64,000 nt of DNA from Cydia pomonella. Its lineage: Eukaryota; Arthropoda; Insecta; Lepidoptera; Tortricidae. The position numbers and the translations under genes were made by a program. This document shows positions 33,511 through 46,260 of this stretch, in pieces (positions within the stretch are counted from its first letter, which is position 1; every line of letters starts with the position of its first letter). The notes beneath the pieces were generated by a model. It had not been told where the DNA came from and searched no databases. It worked only from the letters and a program-made list of their open reading frames with translations. The stretch is from the NCBI RefSeq assembly GCF_033807575.1, contig NC_084721.1:434001-498000 (forward strand), written 5' to 3'.

Positions 33511-34259
33511 TAATTCATCGTAATAAGGTGAAAAATAGTATACATATTTATGAACTCGACTGTAGGTACGCTTTACGATTATTTACGTATTTAATTGTCT
33601 TCATACAATAGAATATTAAAACAAATCATTATCATATAAATTAGTAAAGGAGAATTTATTTACTAGACTTATACATATTAGTTAAATATGTCTGTCAGCT
33701 CAAACTGTCGTCATGTCATAGATTATTATCAATTCATTATATACAGAATAGGCATAGGTATTGAATTAAAGGACTACATTAACATAATTGGGTATGAGTT
33801 AAATGACAAAAATAGGCTTTTATCTTTTGGCGATGTTATCACTCAACTACATTGCTAACTGCAAACACATATGGAATTACCTCAATACCTACCTATCCTA
33901 TATCTTGGATGACTCACTAGGTATCTCTAATTTGTTTCATACATAAGAGTGTCAGTCAGAAGGTTCTATTTTGAGCTTCATATTTTTTTACTTACCTCTA
34001 GATATGCTTCTTTTTTTTTACTTCATACCTCTAGATATTTAATTACTTAGACTTCATATCCCTTAGAAATAGAGAAGGATACCGGGAATAAAACACACAA
34101 CTTTCGACTCTGTCCCAAAGAAAGGTCAAAGGTGACTGACTGCTCGTGGAGTCAAAGGCCCTTATTTGACATGTTACATCATAGAGTCTAGATTTACTAC
34201 CTCAGGCAATTATCCAGCTTGGCTAAAGTTAGTGCTCAGCACATTTTGCAGTGCGGTAA
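33511..34259. other. Non-coding, nothing firm recognised
   Basis: AT-rich DNA, no exon or boundary found. Confidence 0.5.
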
Positions 34260-34480
34260 GAAACAAGATACGAACTAGGTGACTGAGTGTCGCAAGCGCT
34301 GCTCGCCGCCGCCGCCGCCGCCAGACCGCGACCGCGCGCCGCCGCTACAGCACGCCGCTGACGCTACTCCCCACACATTGACAGTATCGATATAAATATC
34401 GCGAGTGTTTATTTGCCAATCAAAATTTCAAGCAACGAACTTGCTTCAAGATTTTTTAGTGATTACTGACTGAATTTTTG
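34260..34480 (+). promoter_or_regulatory. Candidate promoter and untranslated first exon
   Basis: A GC-rich block (34290-34375, with six CCG units in a row) is followed by TATAAATA at 34391-34398 and an initiator-like TCAAAA with A near 34422, about 31 bases downstream. A strong splice donor TTTTTG|GTGAGT follows at 34481. Together these look like a core promoter with a ~60-base non-coding exon. If real it could serve Ctr1, whose first visible exon is preceded by an acceptor, but that would need a 22-kb intron. It is inference only. Confidence 0.35.
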
Positions 34481-35284
34481 GTGAGTTTTTTTTAGCTAAC
34501 TAGGTATTCTTTTAAGGTATTTTTAGGTTTTTGAAACTCTATTCGATAAATTAAAAACGAAATCCTAATAATATTTTTGTTTTATGTGACTTGCCTAGTC
34601 TGTTTTTAGTTTACATAAAGGAACTAAGGTACCTCAAAATTAATCTGATATTAAAGTTTGAGGTCAATAAATAAATAAAAACTTCATTTGCTAGTCGTGC
34701 GCGTAACCTTGTGTTGTTTAATTAAGTAATGCGTGTGTTTACGAGTCATAACTTAATTTGCCGGATTTTTGATTACCTTTGTTCGACTGATTAATTTCTA
34801 ATTGCCTTATTGTTTACATACGGATCTTTGATATCGAAACTAGTAAAGTCATTAACGAAACTAGATTAAACGATGTCAATTACCTAGTGGCAGCTGCAGC
34901 TTTCTGAGGCAATCCGGGAATGTTGTCGGTAGACAGGTAACTAGAAGAATGCTAATATAAGAGATCACTCCTTAATATAAGAGATCACACCCACATATGT
35001 ACGCTGTCACTTTTCATAGAAAATGACTTCTAGTGCACCGAGAAAATGTTGACCATTATATTTAGCCCTGTAATGCTTCGACTCTATTAAAACATTTTGA
35101 TTGCTGGCTAATTCCGCAGGGTTCTTATATAGGACTTTTCAGTAAAGAGTCATCTGTTATCCCTTAAATACTTATAAATATCAATATGCCTGCCTAGTAC
35201 CCAAGCTCTCTCATGTGTCCCAACTCACGAAAGTGTTAAATGTTAATTTTACAAGTAAAATAATATCAATAATTTAATTTGGTA
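34481..35284. other. Non-coding, nothing firm recognised
   Basis: AT-rich; a tandem pair of 'TAATATAAGAGATCAC' lies at 34955-34988. Confidence 0.5.
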
Positions 35285-35505
35285 CAGTCAGCATCAATAA
35301 TAGTGGATGAAACAACGCGCCAAAAGTATCTGATATTCCGGATAACTTTTCCAAATATAGATAAATCTTTAAAATTTACATGCAAAAGTATATGTTTTAC
35401 CAACTTACATGTTCTACATATAGAACCACCACATTTTGTTAAGCTGTTACAGAATGGTAGATACTTTTGAAACCTTGTTTGTTCCGCTACTTTTGATGCT
35501 GACTG
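35285..35505. mobile_element. Tc1/mariner-like MITE (CAGTCAGCATC family), copy B
   Basis: The ends are CAGTCAGCATCAATAATAGT and GCTACTTTTGATGCTGACTG with TA on both sides (35283-35284, 35506-35507). The inner CAACGCGCCAAAAGTATCTG is shared with copies A and C. Length is 221 bp. Confidence 0.85.
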
Positions 35506-35814
35506 TACCTACCTCTCAGATAAGTAGCTAATTCAGAAGTTTATTGTCTGAGTAAATAAAAACATTAACAAACTTAACAACACTTACTATTTAGGTACTG
35601 ATTATATTTAACAGTTCGGGCGCCCTGTCTCATAGATACCTACTGCAACGGCATGCCAAATGGCATTTTCTACCAGTTAATCATAGGGCCAAACAGAGAT
35701 ACCTATCTACCTTACGTACAGTTGGTGTAAAGAGAAAAGTTTGTTTGTATTATAGTTATATACTATGTACATACAACAAACATTTTCGTAAGTGGGTGAC
35801 CGCGGTACCACAAC

Positions 35815-35990
35815 AAAACAAACGGCCTCCGCGCATGCGATTGGCCAGGCGCAATCGACGCAACCAGCAAGCCTCTTGCGCCGATGTTGATGTTGCCCGG
35901 CGTGTTAGACCACTGTCACCATGTGCGAGTGTTATTGCGCATTGATATATAAACTGCTGTTCACAAGTTTCACAACGACCATCGAGCATC
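35815..35990 (+). promoter_or_regulatory. Candidate TATA promoter
   Basis: A CpG-rich stretch (35820-35910, with CGCATGCG and GATTGGCC) precedes TATATAAA at 35946-35953 and an initiator-like TTCACA with A at about 35972, 26 bases downstream. No convincing coding exon or splice donor follows within the next kilobase. It could be a promoter of a non-coding RNA or a distant gene, or chance. Confidence 0.3.
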
Positions 35991-36279
35991 TATCGCCTCA
36001 AGCTAGCCGGCGTTAATGTGATTTCGGAAGGGTTAACCTAAATCTCAGTAGATAGCTGTGACAACAGGGCCAAATTCTATGGTTTGGTAGCCATTCAGTC
36101 TTGCTTTATCTTGAACCAAGACTATAAGAAACCTCAGTCACCGAGGGCAAACCAGAGTTTGCAAATCTTTGCACGCTCTCCAAAATGTAGGCGGATAAAA
36201 CACAGACAAGTGGTAAAGACCCAATGTTCAAGTACTCTGTGACTTGACTCAAGCCTTCGCTGGACTCACCAGACTTTTT

Positions 36280-36465
36280 TTATACTACGTCGGAGACAAA
36301 CAAGCATACGGCCCGCCTAATGGTAAGCAGTTTCCGTAGCCTATGGACGCTTGCAATTCCAGAGGAGTTACATGCGCGTTGCCGACCCTAACGCTCCGCA
36401 ACCTCGTTGAGCTCTGGCAACCTTACTCACCGGCAGGAACACAACAGTATAAGTAGGGTCTAGTG
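36280..36465 (+). repeat. Dispersed repeat, near-complete copy
   Basis: It runs from CTACGTCGGAGACAAACAAG through GCATACGGCCCGCCTAATGG and ACATGCGCGTTGCCGACCCT to CACCGGCAGGAACACAACA. The copy at 52625-52810 is almost the same; a fragment is at 1594-1682. Its T-rich left edge suggests retroposition. Confidence 0.8.
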
Positions 36466-37614
36466 TTATTTGGCTGCGGATTTTAATAAGGTAGATGTAC
36501 TTCCCCAGTTGGGCTCTGCTCTAGATCTGGAATGACATCCACTGGCTGTGCCCTACCACACAAAGCGAGCATTCACAATGCCCATACCTCTCTTTTGGAC
36601 GTAGTTTAAGGACGTACCCGGGTCTAAAAACAACCAGTCTATTAGTGGTTTACTGTTCGGTGCACCAGGAGTGCACAGATTGTCAGCGATGCATATCTCT
36701 GCAGCAAGTTTTACCATAAACGAGCTCTCAGTTGAGACAATGTATTGTGAACTAGCTGCATTTGCATGCGCGGACCGGTCCTCCGGCAGCCGGCATCGTA
36801 ACTGTAACTATGAAATAACTGCACTAATGGGCCTAGTTTGGTTACAAACTACTGCCCAACGAGTACGTAGGTATACCACTGCAAGCTTTGCGGGTTCATG
36901 TACCTATGTAGGTAGTAGGTTCGTTAGGCACCTACGAGGATATAAATTAATTTTGCATCAAGCTGTAGGGCTAATATGGTCGGCTCGCTCGTAAGCGCGT
37001 AAATGACGGGCATGTGATAAAAATGGAACCATGCTACCACCGCAGAAACGTCTGCGAACGATGCTATTAAGCGATCCAGTGTCGTGAGTTCAAGTCTCAC
37101 CCCAGTACATTTTTCCACTTTCAGTTTTATTCTAAACCTACGAATAGGTGTACTTATTTACGTTTATTTTTGTAGAGGATAGCTTTTTTCTGTGAAATGC
37201 CGACATACAATATTATGAACGAACACATACCTACATTTAATTTGTTATCATGATCGCAATGTTAGCATTTTGTCAGAATGCTAAGGTCATTAAAAAGTAA
37301 GTTTATGCATGTTTACCACATCCTATGATAACACTAGTAGTCGTAGGCATTTAACGATACGTGACGATACCACCTAACCGAATGAAGGTGTCATTCAAAT
37401 ACACATTATTAAATTCGTCTATATCAGTTCAGTTCATAACACAAGCTAACCGTATGAGACAAAATATACCTAGGTATTTCGTGACCCGTGTACAACTCGC
37501 TCACCGCACTACCACAAACTTTCAACTCCTGAAACAACCCTATGTGGAAGGACTTCTGGATAAAAAGCATCCTGAGTTTTTAAATCCGATTTTCGAAATT
37601 ATGTAAATAAATAA
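36466..37614. other. Non-coding, nothing firm recognised
   Basis: No exon is called. 37060-37110 carries GAGTTCAAGTCTCACCCC, which resembles the T-arm of a tRNA, but no A box or acceptor stem fits. Confidence 0.5.
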
Positions 37615-37800
37615 ATATTTGGGGACAATCTTACTGAAATCGAGCTAGCCCTAAACTAAGCAAAGCTTGTACTATGGGCATTAGGCAACGATATACATAC
37701 GTATATACATAAATATACATACTTATATATTATGTACATAGAAAACACCCAAGACTCAGGAACAAATATATGTGTTCAACTAATTTGCAATTAAATTAAA
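37615..37800 (-). mobile_element. Remnant of SINE family 1
   Basis: The reverse complement shares the body of the SINEs at 23899-24156 and 49286-49560 (GTTCCTGAGTC, GGGTGTTTTCTATGTA, the ATCGTTG word), but the tRNA head is missing and the sequence is diverged. Confidence 0.65.
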
Positions 37801-39094
37801 TACATACATATCTAAATCACTCGACTGACTATAAAAACATGTGTATCATAAGGGTTAACTGATTTATCCGTGGCGCGTCTAATGTAATGAAAACTCGTGA
37901 ACCGTTGCTAAATTTCTGTCAAACACGCATTATCTCGATCCAACGCAGCGTGTAGCGTATCCAGCAAGTGTTAGCGATAAGAGGCAGCATTGATATCGCC
38001 TACTGAGTCTAAGTCTCAGTCAAACCATCATAAATCATTCATTGTTTAAATGTTACACTGACCTGTGTTTTAGGCAAATCGAATTAGGTATTAGTTAAAC
38101 ATTTATTTCGAAAGGATTAGCCACGGATGAGCACATCCTCACATCCAGTCAGCCAGTAACTTCAGTGACGTCACGTCAACTTTGTGACGTGACTGGCTGT
38201 CCTAGAGATTACGATACGACGTGTAAGGAATGGAGCCTTTAGTCCCATTTACTTTAGGATAAGAAATATATTATCGATTTATCTGTACACTGCTGGTTCT
38301 CACGAAAGAACTCGACTCGGCAGCGCTTACGCAGCCTAAGGTAATGCACGACAAGAGGTGTAGCTACTTTAGTCGTGTGTCTGTAATAGTCAGGCCAAAC
38401 GATTGTTCTACCTGAGCATTGTTACCCATTAAGTAATGTGTAATTTAGATCCATTGTGTTGTAGATATTTGGCGGACTTATAGAGATTAAATAAGTACCT
38501 ATAGGTAGTGAAAACTACTCCGTAGTTAAAGTAGCTGATAGAATATTACTATATACGAGATTCAGGAGCAGGTACAATACCAAAAAAAAAAAACATGTTT
38601 TTTGTAGCGGATTTGTTTGGCATAATTTGAAAGTCATAATGTAATGACTGTCAAATTTTCATTAATCATAATTGGTTGACTTTTCAGAAATTTCCTTAGG
38701 TTATCCTATAGATTATTGTGGAGTTTGTTTATGGCAATCCTGAAAAGTTACGCGTTTCTGAGAAAAACCAAATTATGAATAAGGAAAATGCAGACAAACA
38801 ATACACTATGACTATTTATGACAAACAATACTTTATGTGAAACAATAGAGACCATTTTTGTAGAGCTGAATTTATACGGCATACTGGAAGGATTAAAACC
38901 GAACTTCAAACGTTCGAATTTCATCGAATAGGGATTTCCAATAATTAATCATCAACAATTATGAAATACATTTACCTATCTACTAATTAATCAATCGAAT
39001 TGAACAGCAGCTTACATAATAATTAGCTGATCCAATTACGTGCCACTTGCGAGCGTTTATCAAATGACATGATTCGAGTATGGCCATCGGTCCA
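37801..39094. other. Non-coding with a CRE-like inverted repeat
   Basis: No exon is seen. At 38150-38199 CAGCCAGT...TGACGTCACGTCA (perfect CRE at 38166-38173) faces TGACGTGACTGGCTG in inverted orientation. Confidence 0.5.
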
Positions 39095-39270
39095 GTGGAT
39101 GGCCATTGAAAGAAAGGAGCGCTGGTTCAATGCAACCGAGGAGATTACACGCAACTGACCCCAGGGCTCTATTAAGAAGGCACTACATCGGCTAGACCTG
39201 ATAGCACTACCACATAGAGCGACTTACGACCCTCGAACATGACGATTAGACGTAGAAGAAGAAGAGATAT
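39095..39270 (+). repeat. Probable retroelement 3' end with (GAA)n tail
   Basis: The frame reads MAIEREERWFNATEEITRN and, after a stop, LDLIALPHRATYDPRT, then a GAAGAAGAAG tail. The PHRA.YDPRT wording and trinucleotide tail recall LINE 3' ends in moths. The identity is uncertain. Confidence 0.5.
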
Positions 39271-42174
39271 ACGTCATGTACCCTAAAGACCAATTGATTT
39301 CACTGATTTAACACGACGTTGGATCAAACGTGGAGTACAAATTGCGATAACTCGACTGATAATAAGACAATACAGAGTGGCTGAAAGAAGTTCTCTGACA
39401 ACGAATTGTATCGAGATAAGATATAACAATCTTATGTAATACCTATTAGTCAATATAGCTGAATGTTTTGTCCAATGGCCAAATTAAAAGTAATAGTTAG
39501 CTAGCCCGCTACCTACCATAATATATGTATGTGTGGCTGCTGGCCGATCTAATCATTTAATTAATCAGTCATTCACTTTGCATATTCAAAGGTGTATTTT
39601 CGGGTTTACATGTGTATTTCACGTGTAGGCCAAACTATAAAATTTACGAGTAGTTAGAGTGATTTAACTGTACTGTAACTAAGCTCGTGTATGGGTCGGA
39701 AAACGAAAAATGCTAATTATGTATTTATCGAAGTATTTCTTTTTTTCTGAAGAGTCGAAAAGATATACAGCGTCTTTCTTGTACCCCGGCAGCGTCACTA
39801 AGTAGTAAATGTGTGATATCCGGGAACTGATCGCCCCAAGGAGCTGGTTATTGTTTCAATTGACCAAATCGCTCGCATCATGGCAATGACAACCAAGGGA
39901 TACGAGGACAGCGCGGGCTACATCTTAAACTCATTTATAAAATAAAGTTAAACTCTACTCTCTGTACTGCTTACTTGTCTGAATGGTTTTTATTTAATTA
40001 TGATCTCAATGGACTCCTAGAGAAAATTTCAATAAGTGTTCAGCATTCATATTTACGATTACTGCAGTTCCATATATGGCCTAAGAGATTGCGATTATCG
40101 TGACTCTACCATTAGCTCTAAGTGCTGTTTCCTAGCCATTAGCCCTTGCCGTCTAGAATGAAAATTACGATTAAAGTACTTGTTACAGTTGAAGTTGAAT
40201 ATATGTATGTTTACACTATTGCAACTTACAATATAAACATATCTTTGACGTCGATTACCTATTATTCTAAACGCGCCAAAATCGTCGAGTCAACAGACGT
40301 GACCTGCCGTTGCATGCGCGTGCGTCGATCTTGTCCCGTACCACGAACCACCTCGTTCGTTCGTCTATTTGCCTCTTTATCGCTCTCATGTAGTGATAGA
40401 GAGGCGAAATGGAAGAAACTTCGGTTTTCGAAGTGCGTTGCGCGCTTGCCTTAAGTATGCAAATGTCGCCCGCGCCGGGTCGTGCCGTCCGGTTTCCGAT
40501 GTTGCATTAGATAATACATAATACTGTGCAAACCTGTAAGGTTTGGAATACGCCTCGCGGGTGTAAATAAAGTATTACTACGTTCAATTGACAATATTTT
40601 TAATGGTGACTTACATTATCAGTATCACATGCAATACATAATAGCTGCAGGTGTACTAAGGTACTTTACGATTTATTTACCTACTGAGTAATACTAATAC
40701 AAGATAAATGAATCCAGTGATCGTAGGCACCAGAGGTACCAATAAATGGCGAATTTTTAATTTTAACATTACTTTCTCAATTGACATTTCTCAGAAATCG
40801 TATCCATTGGAAGTGATTTAATTGCATCCCTGGAAAGTGGCAGATCTGGTTCGTATTGATCATAAAGGTTTTATTGTTCCGTCACTGGCTTACAAGCCGG
40901 ACGACGCACTAAAACGCGGGATTCCCAATTGCTTGGTACTTATACTTATAAAATCACGAACTAAATTAACATCAAACCATCGTTATTTGACAAAAATATT
41001 AAACTCACAATAACGACATTCTATTTTTGAAACTCTAATGTCGTTAGCAACCGATTCTGGATCCTTAATCTTCTTACCAAAACTGTACGACTTTTATCCA
41101 AGGTACTTTGCGTATCGATAACACCACCCTATGTTCAATGCAAAAGTAGGTACCCGTACTTATATGGAATAATGACCCAAGCTCACCTAGTACTCAGAGC
41201 GCAACCCGAGACTCACTATCAATTTACTAAAGTGCTCGTAAAAAGAAAACTGCAATTCGTGTAAATGGCTAGGCTAGAGCGTCGGATGGTGTATCTGAGC
41301 TTTATTACAAGGGGGTAAGGTAACGAATGGCTTGCGCAGGATCGGAGTACGCTGCAGTATCATCGGTTGCAGGTACTATGTCTGATTCTGTAGCGGGCTC
41401 AGACATTGGCAAGCCTTGCGTAATTTACTATGTTTGGCGAAACCGGATTTTACATCAGCTTCCTAAACACAAAAGTGTTTGGCAGCTAATGAGTGAGATT
41501 AGCTGGAGAAACGTTGCAATAAGATTTACGAACTGTCAATTGACCATAGCCATCAAGATATCATAAAGTTAACTTATTGGCCTATTGCATCCAATCTGTG
41601 TTAGTTGATGTACCTACAGTTAAGGAATAAATTTTACTCCCCAAAGTTTCCACATAAATTAAAAATAACTTAACCAAGTCTTCACTTAGTTATTTTATAA
41701 GCAAATCTGTCAGAGTGTGAGCTCGACTCGACAATCGACAGGCGGGCAGGCGTGCGCGGTCCGCGACCCCGGAAACAATCCGATCTGCCGCGGACCTCGC
41801 CAGGATCACATCAAACCATCTACGGGGATTCACGATCCTTGTCGCACTCCATTCAGGAAATGACAAAGTAAAACCCTGGCCGCCTGGCATCATTAATACT
41901 AGCAAACTAGTGACTGTTAGTGTCAGCTGTAGACCTTGCGAACCCTCAACCATTTAAAAAAAACCATAAACGGAAGCAACTTGAATCTGCTCACCAAATA
42001 TCACGAGAATCGGTTGAAAAAATGCGACCTGTTAACGAGAACATCCGGACAAACTAAACAATTTGTACTCAAGCTTAAATGGGGACCTTCGCGTTCGCTG
42101 TCGCTTGGTCAATTATATTACGAGCAAACTTCGTATGTTTGTTTAAAATCGCGTCCTAAAGGCGAAATATTCTC
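39271..42174. other. Non-coding, nothing firm recognised
   Basis: No exon is recognised. GC-richer patches at 40290-40450 and 41700-41900 carry short open frames (40146-40454 on +, 41690-41953 on -) without recognisable similarity. They may be regulatory islands or old repeats. Confidence 0.5.
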
Positions 42175-42290
42175 TTTATTAAATAAAAAAAAATTAAAAT
42201 TAAAAATTCTTTATTTCAGATCACAAAGCGATCCATATTTTGTTAGTACCATTTTAGCCTTAACACTATGTTAGTAACCTATATATCTAA
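42175..42290 (-). repeat. Likely LINE 3' end (minus)
   Basis: The A/T-rich (TTAAAAT)n-type edge at 42180-42215, then TTCTTTATTTCAGATCACAA, read in reverse as a 3' UTR with an AATAAAG-like signal and a simple-repeat tail. Confidence 0.5.
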
Positions 42291-43485
42291 TACTTAGACC
42301 TACCAATAACTACTTCTATCCAGTACCCAATTAGCGGGCAGTCGAGGCGCTCGCCTAACGCCCTCAGCATGCTCGTCGTTATAATATATCTCATTTAGAT
42401 TGGTGTAGTTTGAATGTCTACTAATCTAAATTAGATAAATTATAAAGAAAATATTTCGCCATGTGGTTTGAGTGGTAGAATTTTTTACAAGAAAGTACGT
42501 ATTTGTTATGTTTGTGTTTTCAGTCACTCGGGTAATAATTGATTATCATATGTATTAAACTATTTTAGTCTTCTACGTTGTATGCTAACATTGTTAATTA
42601 CTACGTCGTTTCATTGAAACTCGATAACAATGAAAAACAATAAGTGTAGCGTAATGAACTAGCGGTAAAATGTGGGTAAAATACTACACTCATAGTTTTC
42701 CTGTTTGATCGGCAGCGGGGAATAATCGCGTGCGTCGGGCCGCCTTGACCTTTCGCCGGTGTTTTGATTGTATGCAGGCGCAGTACTCCTCGTGAAAATA
42801 TGTACGTACATTGTACACAAATCTAACTTTACAAGCAATACAAACATACTCCCCAAGTATCACTCAAGACCAATGAAAATTTAACAAATTATGAGATCTA
42901 AAGTAAGCCGTGGCTAGTTTATTCATATTCATAATTATTATTCGTAGAACCAATTAAAAATATAATTAATTTCATATTTTTATTATTGATTAAAATAATA
43001 ATACATATTTAAAAAAATAGAGCTCATTGAGCTGCACGTCAGATTAGTCAGATATGACTCCAGTATGTATAGTTATGTGGTGTTACGTGTTAATAAAAAC
43101 TAGTTGTAGGCTCTCGTTAAACACATAACCAGAATTAATACATAATAGAGCATAATGTATTCCCCAAAGAAACTTTGTCGCATAGTAAGTAATAACACTC
43201 GATTGTTTAGTTTCACATGACGAGGCTAATCTGCCTCAAGACAACAAAACGTGGGTGTTGTGGCTTGTGGCGACAATGCATCCGACACGCGGAGAACTGG
43301 TGGAAATTAACATTGTTTAGTTTGGGGCCACCTTGGGTGAATTAGCATATACATATATATATCTATATATAGTATTAGATTTATACAAAAAAAACACATT
43401 TCACCGATTTGCAAGACCTAAGTGATTCCATAAGAGCTCCGTCAACAAAGTTTTGTACGGAGCTCTAAAAACAATGATATTTAAG
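42291..43485. other. Non-coding, nothing firm recognised
   Basis: AT-rich; no exon or clear repeat boundary. Confidence 0.5.
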
Positions 43486-43700
43486 AGCCGTGCGCGTTGG
43501 AGGGACTGCCATCTTGTGGCCTGAGTCGGAAACTTAAACTTTACATTGACGTTTCATGCCGAAGCTGGTGCTGCCCTCTACAGCCCGCGTACGTTTTCTT
43601 GTGCATTGTAGGTTCTGCCATCTTGTGTCCTACTTTGGAAGCTTAAAAACTAGACATTATTGCCCCCTACAGTTCATGCACGCTCACTATTGTTTATAGT
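43486..43700 (-). repeat. Dispersed repeat, reverse copy of the 11.3-kb family
   Basis: It begins GAGCCGTGCGCGTTGGAGGG, contains TGCCATCTTGTGGCCTGAGT and TCTGCCATCTTGTGTCC (the two blocks seen in the long form), and ends near CAGTTCATGCACGCTC. Confidence 0.8.
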
Positions 43701-45335
43701 TATAGGCATTTAAGTAAATAACAGACACTTAATGTAAACCCAGAAAAGCAACTAATAAGATTATTATGAATTAGAGAGTACCTAATACTCTATTTAATTC
43801 CGGATACCACTGTACACTTTTAGAGTAAACATTTCTTACTGTACGTACTGTACTGTAGTACTCAAACGATGTTGTATTCGATGTAGTTCGGTTACATTTT
43901 CAGAATGGAAGATCAGACTCACACCCGATATAATTATTCTTTCCAATCTTAGAATCACTAATTTACACATAATTTAAGTATTAGTATTAGTTTTAGTTCC
44001 ATTGATGATTTACACAGATATTTTTCTGTAGCAAAACATGACATTGCCGAAAAACAATTATTGTATAAAAATATAAAATGGTAAATTTAAAAATGTTCGT
44101 TTTACGATTCTTTTTAAAATGTCAGGGCCTACACAAAACAATCCGATAGGAAAAAAACAAGGTTTAAAATGTTGGAACTAATCGATAAAATCTGGTTCAA
44201 AACATTTAAAGTACTCACCACGTTATCAGTAATCGATCAAACTGTATCGTGCCTTAACATCCACTAGGAGGTACAGTGATATGATAACGTTGTATGTCTG
44301 TCTGTCGGTGGGACAGGAGCTGGTTGTAGCGGTCTCCCTATCGCGGCGTATCGCGGTCAACAGCTGATAGTAACCACTGTTTGTTGAATGCTGTTTACCT
44401 ATGGCCATATCGAATAACTTATTATTAGTATTTTATTGGATCGTTCATTTGTCATTTCTAATTACCCATAATTGTGAGTTGAAGGGCAAACGACTACTTC
44501 TGCAGAAAGTTGTGGCTACAAAACGCTTACATCTTACATATTAGACGACACATACACTATAGTAGTTATAAGGTAGTTCTTACGAACTAGCAGAGTCTGT
44601 ATTAAGTGGGCAACGAAAATTATGAGTCCTAGAATTTCCAAATAGTTTTCTGTATGGCCTGGTAGGAAAGGTGGAGTGGTAGAGAATGCTATTAAGGCAT
44701 AATGCCATTAAAAATGGCATTAATTCCGCCTTTTGTAACTTTATATTGTTTACTGTGCACTAAATTTGAAATAATTAAATAAGTTTTCCGTTGTAAAAAG
44801 GAAAAAAGTTATAGTCAGACCAAAATAAGCTGGCAGCGTTTTTGATAGCCCAGACGGTGCACTTGTCAAGTAAATATTATAATTTCTAAATCGCTGCTAT
44901 CTTATCTTATGTTGGCTCTAGGAGGTAATCAACGATTTTAGTAACAACCGATATATAACAGTGTCTGCAACCATCGTCACCTGTAACAACTCACCCAAGC
45001 GAATTGTACCAGCCGATGATCCGCTGGTGGCGGTCGACCATACAATACAAAGACAAAACCATCAAAGATAAAAACAATTAAGAGTTGATCGCAATAAAGT
45101 GTCGTAACGGCCCTCCGATCTCGTAACTCTGCCTCCCTGTCGCCCGCGTTGCGACATCGAGCACCGGCCTTCATGTACCATATACCATCTCACATCAAGA
45201 CATTACTTTTGTACTTATTTAACTGGTTGTGAACTATTATTTAAAGAAAAAGGTATAGGTAACTATAATTTAAGTCCATGACCATACTTAAGACTAACTC
45301 TCTCTATGAGTCGTCTTATTATGAGAGGAATTTAT
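43701..45335. other. Non-coding, nothing firm recognised
   Basis: No exon is called. Minus-strand frames at 44226-44408 and 44977-45174 have no recognisable similarity; the latter crosses a GC-richer patch. Confidence 0.5.
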
Positions 45336-45490
45336 TTATTTTATTTTTATTTTATTGGTATTCAGGATAACAACAGCCGTAAATATAACTAAACATATAA
45401 ATGCTTACATAAAAGAAGGCCAATGACAGTCATCCATTAAATTGCAATACATAACAAAGTAAAATAACAAAAAAATTAAAAACGACGAAA
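45336..45490 (-). repeat. LINE 3' end (minus) with (TTTAT)n-like tail
   Basis: TTATTTATTTTATTTTTATT at the left edge, followed by TTCAGGATAACAACAGCCGT; read in reverse this is a UTR ending in an A-rich repeat. The body is not recognised. Confidence 0.5.
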
Positions 45491-46129
45491 ATGTACAATA
45501 TACACACAAATGCTCGAAACCTTAAAAATACGTACCGGTCGTAAAATATGTACTTAATGAATAATCGAGTTTAATTTACTTTTGGCAAAAGACCATAAAA
45601 TTTGCATTAGTAACATATCCAAATAAATACCTGAACATAGTATTTGAACTGAATTTTTATTAATGGTAGAATTAGGTAGTAAGAAATAAAAATTTCAACA
45701 TTTAGAAAGAAACTCCTTTAAAAAAAATAAAAAAAAAATAAAAAAATACCTCTAACAAATTGCATTGCATTTCCCTAGTACCCATCAACACATAGCTTGA
45801 AGAAGTTTGCAGTACTTAATGATGTTGGGACATGATGTTTCTACAGAAAACAAATTAAGTCATCGTAAATGCGTCGTTTTCAAGTAATTATATATGTATA
45901 TGAAATTCCTTTCATTATTTATTTATAAGTAAGTATGTATACTTATTGTTCCAACATATGGCTGCTGACTCATTTACTACTGTTATCTAAAACTTGTACC
46001 AATAAGTACACCAAGTTTTGTTTTTGCTTAGCTCTCAAAATGATTAAAAAACAAAGAGCATTGTAAAGGTATGTGTCTCATATTTGGTAGGACAATGAAG
46101 TATGTTTTCTCCGCAAGGATCTCTCGTTA
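45491..46129. other. Non-coding, nothing firm recognised
   Basis: AT-rich with A runs at 45720-45750. Confidence 0.5.
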
Positions 46130-46260
46130 CGGAGTCAGTAGGCCGCGCGGCAATTAGCACGACGCCGTGCGCATGCGCGAGCAGCTAGCGGGCAACGGGA
46201 CATGCGTGCAACTGTTGCAGGGCTATGGTTTTATATACCGACCACGTATATGTATTATAA
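46130..46260 (+). promoter_or_regulatory. Candidate promoter with NRF-1-like palindrome
   Basis: A CpG-rich block contains the perfect palindromic core of TGCGCATGCGC (46168-46178), the NRF-1/erect wing consensus. A TATATA element follows at 46232-46237. CTCTGAAGAAAAGG|TATC downstream is not a good donor. No coding exon is attached; the assignment is motif-based only. Confidence 0.3.

Noticed and set aside
37040..37111. tRNA-like T-arm sequence GAGTTCAAGTCTCACCCC
   Set aside because: No matching A box, anticodon arm or acceptor stem could be laid out; probably an old SINE scrap or chance.
41690..41953. 87-codon minus-strand frame with a hydrophobic start
   Set aside because: No similarity I recognise and no supporting splice or promoter signals.
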